Below are positions 5,700-7,045 of a DNA stretch of 7,045 bases, piece by piece. Location of the stretch: positions 1 to 7,045 of the forward strand of contig CAYFTS010000039.1 in the NCBI GenBank assembly GCA_964346135.1, given 5' to 3'. The translations under genes and the position numbers were made by a program. Positions within the stretch are counted from its first letter, which is position 1. Every line of letters starts with the position of its first letter. Below the pieces are notes generated by a model. The model was not told the DNA's origin, did not search any database, and saw only the letters and a list, made by a program, of their open reading frames with translations. The DNA is from B1-G15 sp964346135. Its GTDB lineage: Archaea; Thermoproteota; Bathyarchaeia; Bathyarchaeales; Bathyarchaeaceae.

Positions 5700-5864
5700 T
5701 TATTCGACTTGCTTAACTTCGATGTTTTTCGGTGTAAACGACAGCTTTTTGCCACACTTCGGGCATTTGCCATCATACTCTTGAATGATTTCGTCAGGAG
5801 GTTTCAGATCGATGCCGCTGTAAAGGGGTGCTCCACACTGTTCACAGACTACCAGTTGAGGCAT
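5700..5864 (-). CDS. Small zinc-ribbon protein of unknown function (54 residues)
   Basis: On the minus strand an ATG at 5864 opens a 54-codon frame ending TAA at 5700. The product starts MPQLVVCEQCGAPLYSGIDL, continues KPPDEIIQEYDGKCPKCGKK and ends LSFTPKNIEVKQVE. Cys 7, 10, 34 and 37 form two CxxC knuckles of a zinc ribbon, separated by 23 residues with a PPDEIIQEYDGK segment. Comparable short archaeal proteins with a VCE.CG...Y.G..L.PP.EII...DG.CPKCG pattern are familiar to me as uncharacterised conserved proteins. The plus-strand frame over the same bases lacks these motifs and is a shadow. A consensus TATA box precedes it, and only a weak GGATGTGAG ribosome site is present. It converges on the ribosomal operon. 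Partner (RNA, DNA or protein) is unknown. Confidence 0.82.
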   Translation of the reverse strand: MPQLVVCEQCGAPLYSGIDLKPPDEIIQEYDGKCPKCGKKLSFTPKNIEVKQVE

Positions 5865-5904
5865 AATCTCACATCCGTTCAGATGCAGAATACAATCACC
5901 GCAT

Positions 5905-5919
5905 ACTATTTATAGATTA
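5905..5919 (+). repeat. 15-bp direct repeat, copy 1 (contains the minus-strand TATA box)
   Basis: ACTATTTATAGATTA. It matches the sequence at 5961-5975 at 14 of 15 positions, 56 bp apart start to start. Confidence 0.55.
5906..5915 (-). promoter_or_regulatory. TATA box for the small zinc-ribbon gene
   Basis: Read on the minus strand this is CTATAAATAG, a near-ideal archaeal TATA box, placed so that initiation would fall near 5884 and give a leader of about 20 nt before the ATG at 5864. It lies inside one copy of a 15-bp direct repeat. Confidence 0.65.
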
Positions 5920-5960
5920 ACCTTCTAACGATTGAATTGTAAACGAAAATTTTGATAACC

Positions 5961-5975
5961 ACTATTCATAGATTA
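5961..5975 (+). repeat. 15-bp direct repeat, copy 2
   Basis: ACTATTCATAGATTA. The single change (T to C) spoils the TATA box present in copy 1. The copy runs into a near-palindrome TAGGTATGCCTA at 5974-5985. The gap from 5865 to 6094 otherwise holds only A/T-rich promoter-like DNA and no gene that I can see. Confidence 0.55.
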
Positions 5976-6001
5976 GGTATGCCTACCAGTTGCTTTTTCC
6001 A

Positions 6002-6010
6002 AATTATATA
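6002..6010 (+). promoter_or_regulatory. Candidate TATA box for the membrane zinc-ribbon gene
   Basis: AATTATATA after TTCC is TATA-like and would give a leader of about 65 nt. A second candidate, GATATAATAG at 6061-6070, would put initiation a few bases before the TTG at 6095 and yield a nearly leaderless message. The sequence does not decide between them. Confidence 0.35.
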
Positions 6011-6094
6011 CTCTTCTGAGTTTTTGGCGAATTCCTTAAATTTTTAATACAACCTAAAATGATATAATAGTGATAAAGAAAGCAGGGTAAAGGA

Positions 6095-6781
6095 TTGAAC
6101 TGGAAGGATATAGCAAAATACTTCCTACATGGAATTGTGTTCTCTTTACTTTTTGTCCTGCTAGCTATAGCATGGATTTTTATCCTAGTTATTCTAGTAG
6201 GTCTGGGGTTCATAATAGGATTAATAATTGGACTGGGATTGCTTTTCATCATCATAGGTTTTCTGAACAGTGCAATAACTGCTTATCTATGGTTTGAAGT
6301 GAAGACGTCATTTTGGGATTTGTTTTTTCAAGGAATTGCATTGTTCATAATATTGTCGATAGCAAACGGCATTTTCATAACAGTGCCATCTCTAGCTCTT
6401 CCAGGACTAGCAACAAGCGCGATTACCACTATTATTGCCTCTTTTGTGGATGGGTTTGTGGCTAAGAATGTAGCTGGATGGTGGAAGCAAGAATATCGAA
6501 AAAGCAGGCTGGAAGGAAAGGAATTCTATCCAACAATTATTTGTCCATCATGTAAGAAGAAGATTTCAGAAGATTATCAGCAGTGTCCTTGGTGTGGAAC
6601 AGAACAGAAATCAACTCGCGTGCAAGAGGAAAATCTGGAAAAGTTACAAGATGTGCAGTTACCAAAGAAAAAAATAGAGTGTTCACGATGTGGAAGAGAG
6701 GTTTTCAGCGATTTCAAAGTGTGCCCATATTGTGGTTTCGAATTAACCCCTTCGTCTTCTACCTCTCATAAACCTCTTTAG
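6095..6781 (+). CDS. Membrane protein with two C-terminal zinc ribbons
   Basis: A 228-residue protein of no family I can name. Residues 13-59 are strongly hydrophobic and glycine-rich (two membrane passes likely). Two further hydrophobic stretches at about 76-99 and 102-124 would give four passes in total. A basic segment (127-143, WWKQEYRKSRLEGKEF) suggests that the C-terminal part is cytosolic. Two zinc ribbons follow: Cys 150, 153, 164 and 167 (CPSC, CPWC) and Cys 196, 199, 210 and 213 (CSRC, CPYC), joined by a polar linker. A Ser/Thr-rich tail ends the protein. The start is a TTG, with no strong ribosome site (AGGG about 8 nt upstream). It is a single gene, 163 bp before topA, with hairpins right at its stop. 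Membrane-anchored zinc-ribbon proteins are common in archaea; their function is mostly unknown. Confidence 0.8.
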   Translation: MNWKDIAKYFLHGIVFSLLFVLLAIAWIFILVILVGLGFIIGLIIGLGLLFIIIGFLNSAITAYLWFEVKTSFWDLFFQGIALFIILSIANGIFITVPSLALPGLATSAITTIIASFVDGFVAKNVAGWWKQEYRKSRLEGKEFYPTIICPSCKKKISEDYQQCPWCGTEQKSTRVQEENLEKLQDVQLPKKKIECSRCGREVFSDFKVCPYCGFELTPSSSTSHKPL

Positions 6782-6799
6782 ATAAACCACAGGTTTATG
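6767..6799 (+). repeat. Competing hairpins at the end of the membrane zinc-ribbon gene
   Basis: ATAAACC occurs twice (6768-6774 and 6782-6788) upstream of one complement, GGTTTAT (6792-6798). The nearer copy makes a 7-bp stem with a 3-nt loop just after the stop codon. The farther copy makes an 8-bp stem (CATAAACC with GGTTTATG, 6767-6774 and 6792-6799) with a 17-nt loop spanning the stop. No T-run follows, so this may stabilise the transcript's 3' end or act with another factor rather than terminate intrinsically. Confidence 0.5.
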
Positions 6800-6885
6800 G
6801 TATCTTGTGTCAGTATTTACACGCGTCAAGTCCATCTTAGAGTAAATCGCATGCACGATTACGATTTTAATAAGAAAGGGTAACA

Positions 6886-6899
6886 CGAAAGATTTATTA
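6886..6899 (+). promoter_or_regulatory. Likely promoter of topA
   Basis: CGAAAGATTTATTA offers a purine-rich BRE-like part and an A/T box (6892-6899), predicting initiation near 6920 and a leader of about 25 nt. The gap 6800-6885 holds a tandem ACGATT pair (6855-6866) and no gene that I can see. Confidence 0.45.
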
Positions 6900-6944
6900 T
6901 GGGATTTCTGTGCATCTTGAGAGAGTAAAAAAGGGACGCTTATA

Positions 6945-7045
6945 ATGGAAAAATACACTTTAATCGTCACCGAAAAACCAGATGCTGCCCAAAGAATAGC
7001 AAAAGCACTTGATTCTCAGGGAAAACCTGAAAAGGTTGAAGAAGA
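6945..7045 (+). CDS. topA: DNA topoisomerase I (type IA), N-terminus only
   Basis: Only the first 33 codons are present before the window ends. The product begins MEKYTLIVTEKPDAAQRIAK, the opening of the Toprim domain of type IA topoisomerases. The conserved first catalytic glutamate is E10 in VTEKPDAAQRIAKAL. Type IA enzymes relax negative supercoils by a tyrosine-linked strand break; the active tyrosine and any zinc fingers lie beyond the window. The ATG at 6945 is the natural start, with a weak GGGA 8 nt upstream. A reverse gyrase would have a long helicase domain before the Toprim, so this is a plain topoisomerase I or III-like enzyme. Confidence 0.88.
   Translation, partial: MEKYTLIVTEKPDAAQRIAKALDSQGKPEKVEE

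Noticed and set aside
5682..5915. Plus-strand 77-codon frame
   Set aside because: It runs over the minus-strand zinc-ribbon gene, has no motif of its own, no good ribosome site and an unlikely composition; the minus-strand frame explains the sequence.
6743..6970. Minus-strand frame across the gap before topA
   Set aside because: It overlaps both the end of the zinc-ribbon membrane gene and the start of topA and shows no motif or ribosome site.
1..7045. CRISPR array, transposon, prophage or defence island
   Set aside because: No regularly spaced repeats, transposase, integrase, terminal inverted repeats or defence domains were seen; most of the window is conserved housekeeping genes.

Overview
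The window reads as a stretch of chromosome from an archaeon. The signs are an archaeo-eukaryotic primase small subunit, an archaeal GINS subunit, ribosomal proteins L44e and S27e, aIF2-alpha, Nop10 and a PAC2-family protein, together with strong GGAGG-type ribosome binding sites and TATA/BRE-like promoters. Base composition is moderate (low-to-mid 40s % G+C by eye). The gene order and the seven-cysteine zinc insert in the primase suggest a Thermoproteota/Bathyarchaeia-like lineage, but I cannot fix the taxon from sequence alone.

Layout. (1) 1-1721, replication: the 3' part of priS (its 5' end lies outside the window), overlapping by 11 bp with gins51. (2) 1722-2914: an intergenic hairpin, then a stand-alone slipin (stomatin/SPFH) membrane protein gene, then T-rich termination sequence. 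(3) 2915-3259: a small unrecognised protein whose two halves both look like ribbon-helix-helix units, with an inverted repeat across its start region. (4) 3315-5604: a tight translation/ribosome-biogenesis operon behind a clear TATA box: rpl44e, rps27e, aIF2-alpha, nop10 and a PAC2 protein. (5) 5605-5975: a small convergent zinc-ribbon gene on the minus strand with its own TATA box, and a 15-bp direct repeat. (6) 6095-6781: a membrane protein with two C-terminal zinc ribbons. (7) 6945-end: the first 33 codons of DNA topoisomerase I.

How the genes fit together. PriS makes RNA/DNA primers and Gins51 is part of the replicative helicase complex, so their overlap suggests coupled production of fork proteins. 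The second operon joins large- and small-subunit ribosomal proteins, initiator-tRNA delivery (aIF2), H/ACA pseudouridylation (Nop10) and a probable proteasome-assembly-type chaperone. Regions 1, 4 and 7 are housekeeping. The less ordinary parts are the tandem RHH-like protein, the small zinc-ribbon gene with its repeated promoter-like element, and the membrane zinc-ribbon protein beside topA. I found no CRISPR array, transposon, tRNA or rRNA, and no clear new defence system.
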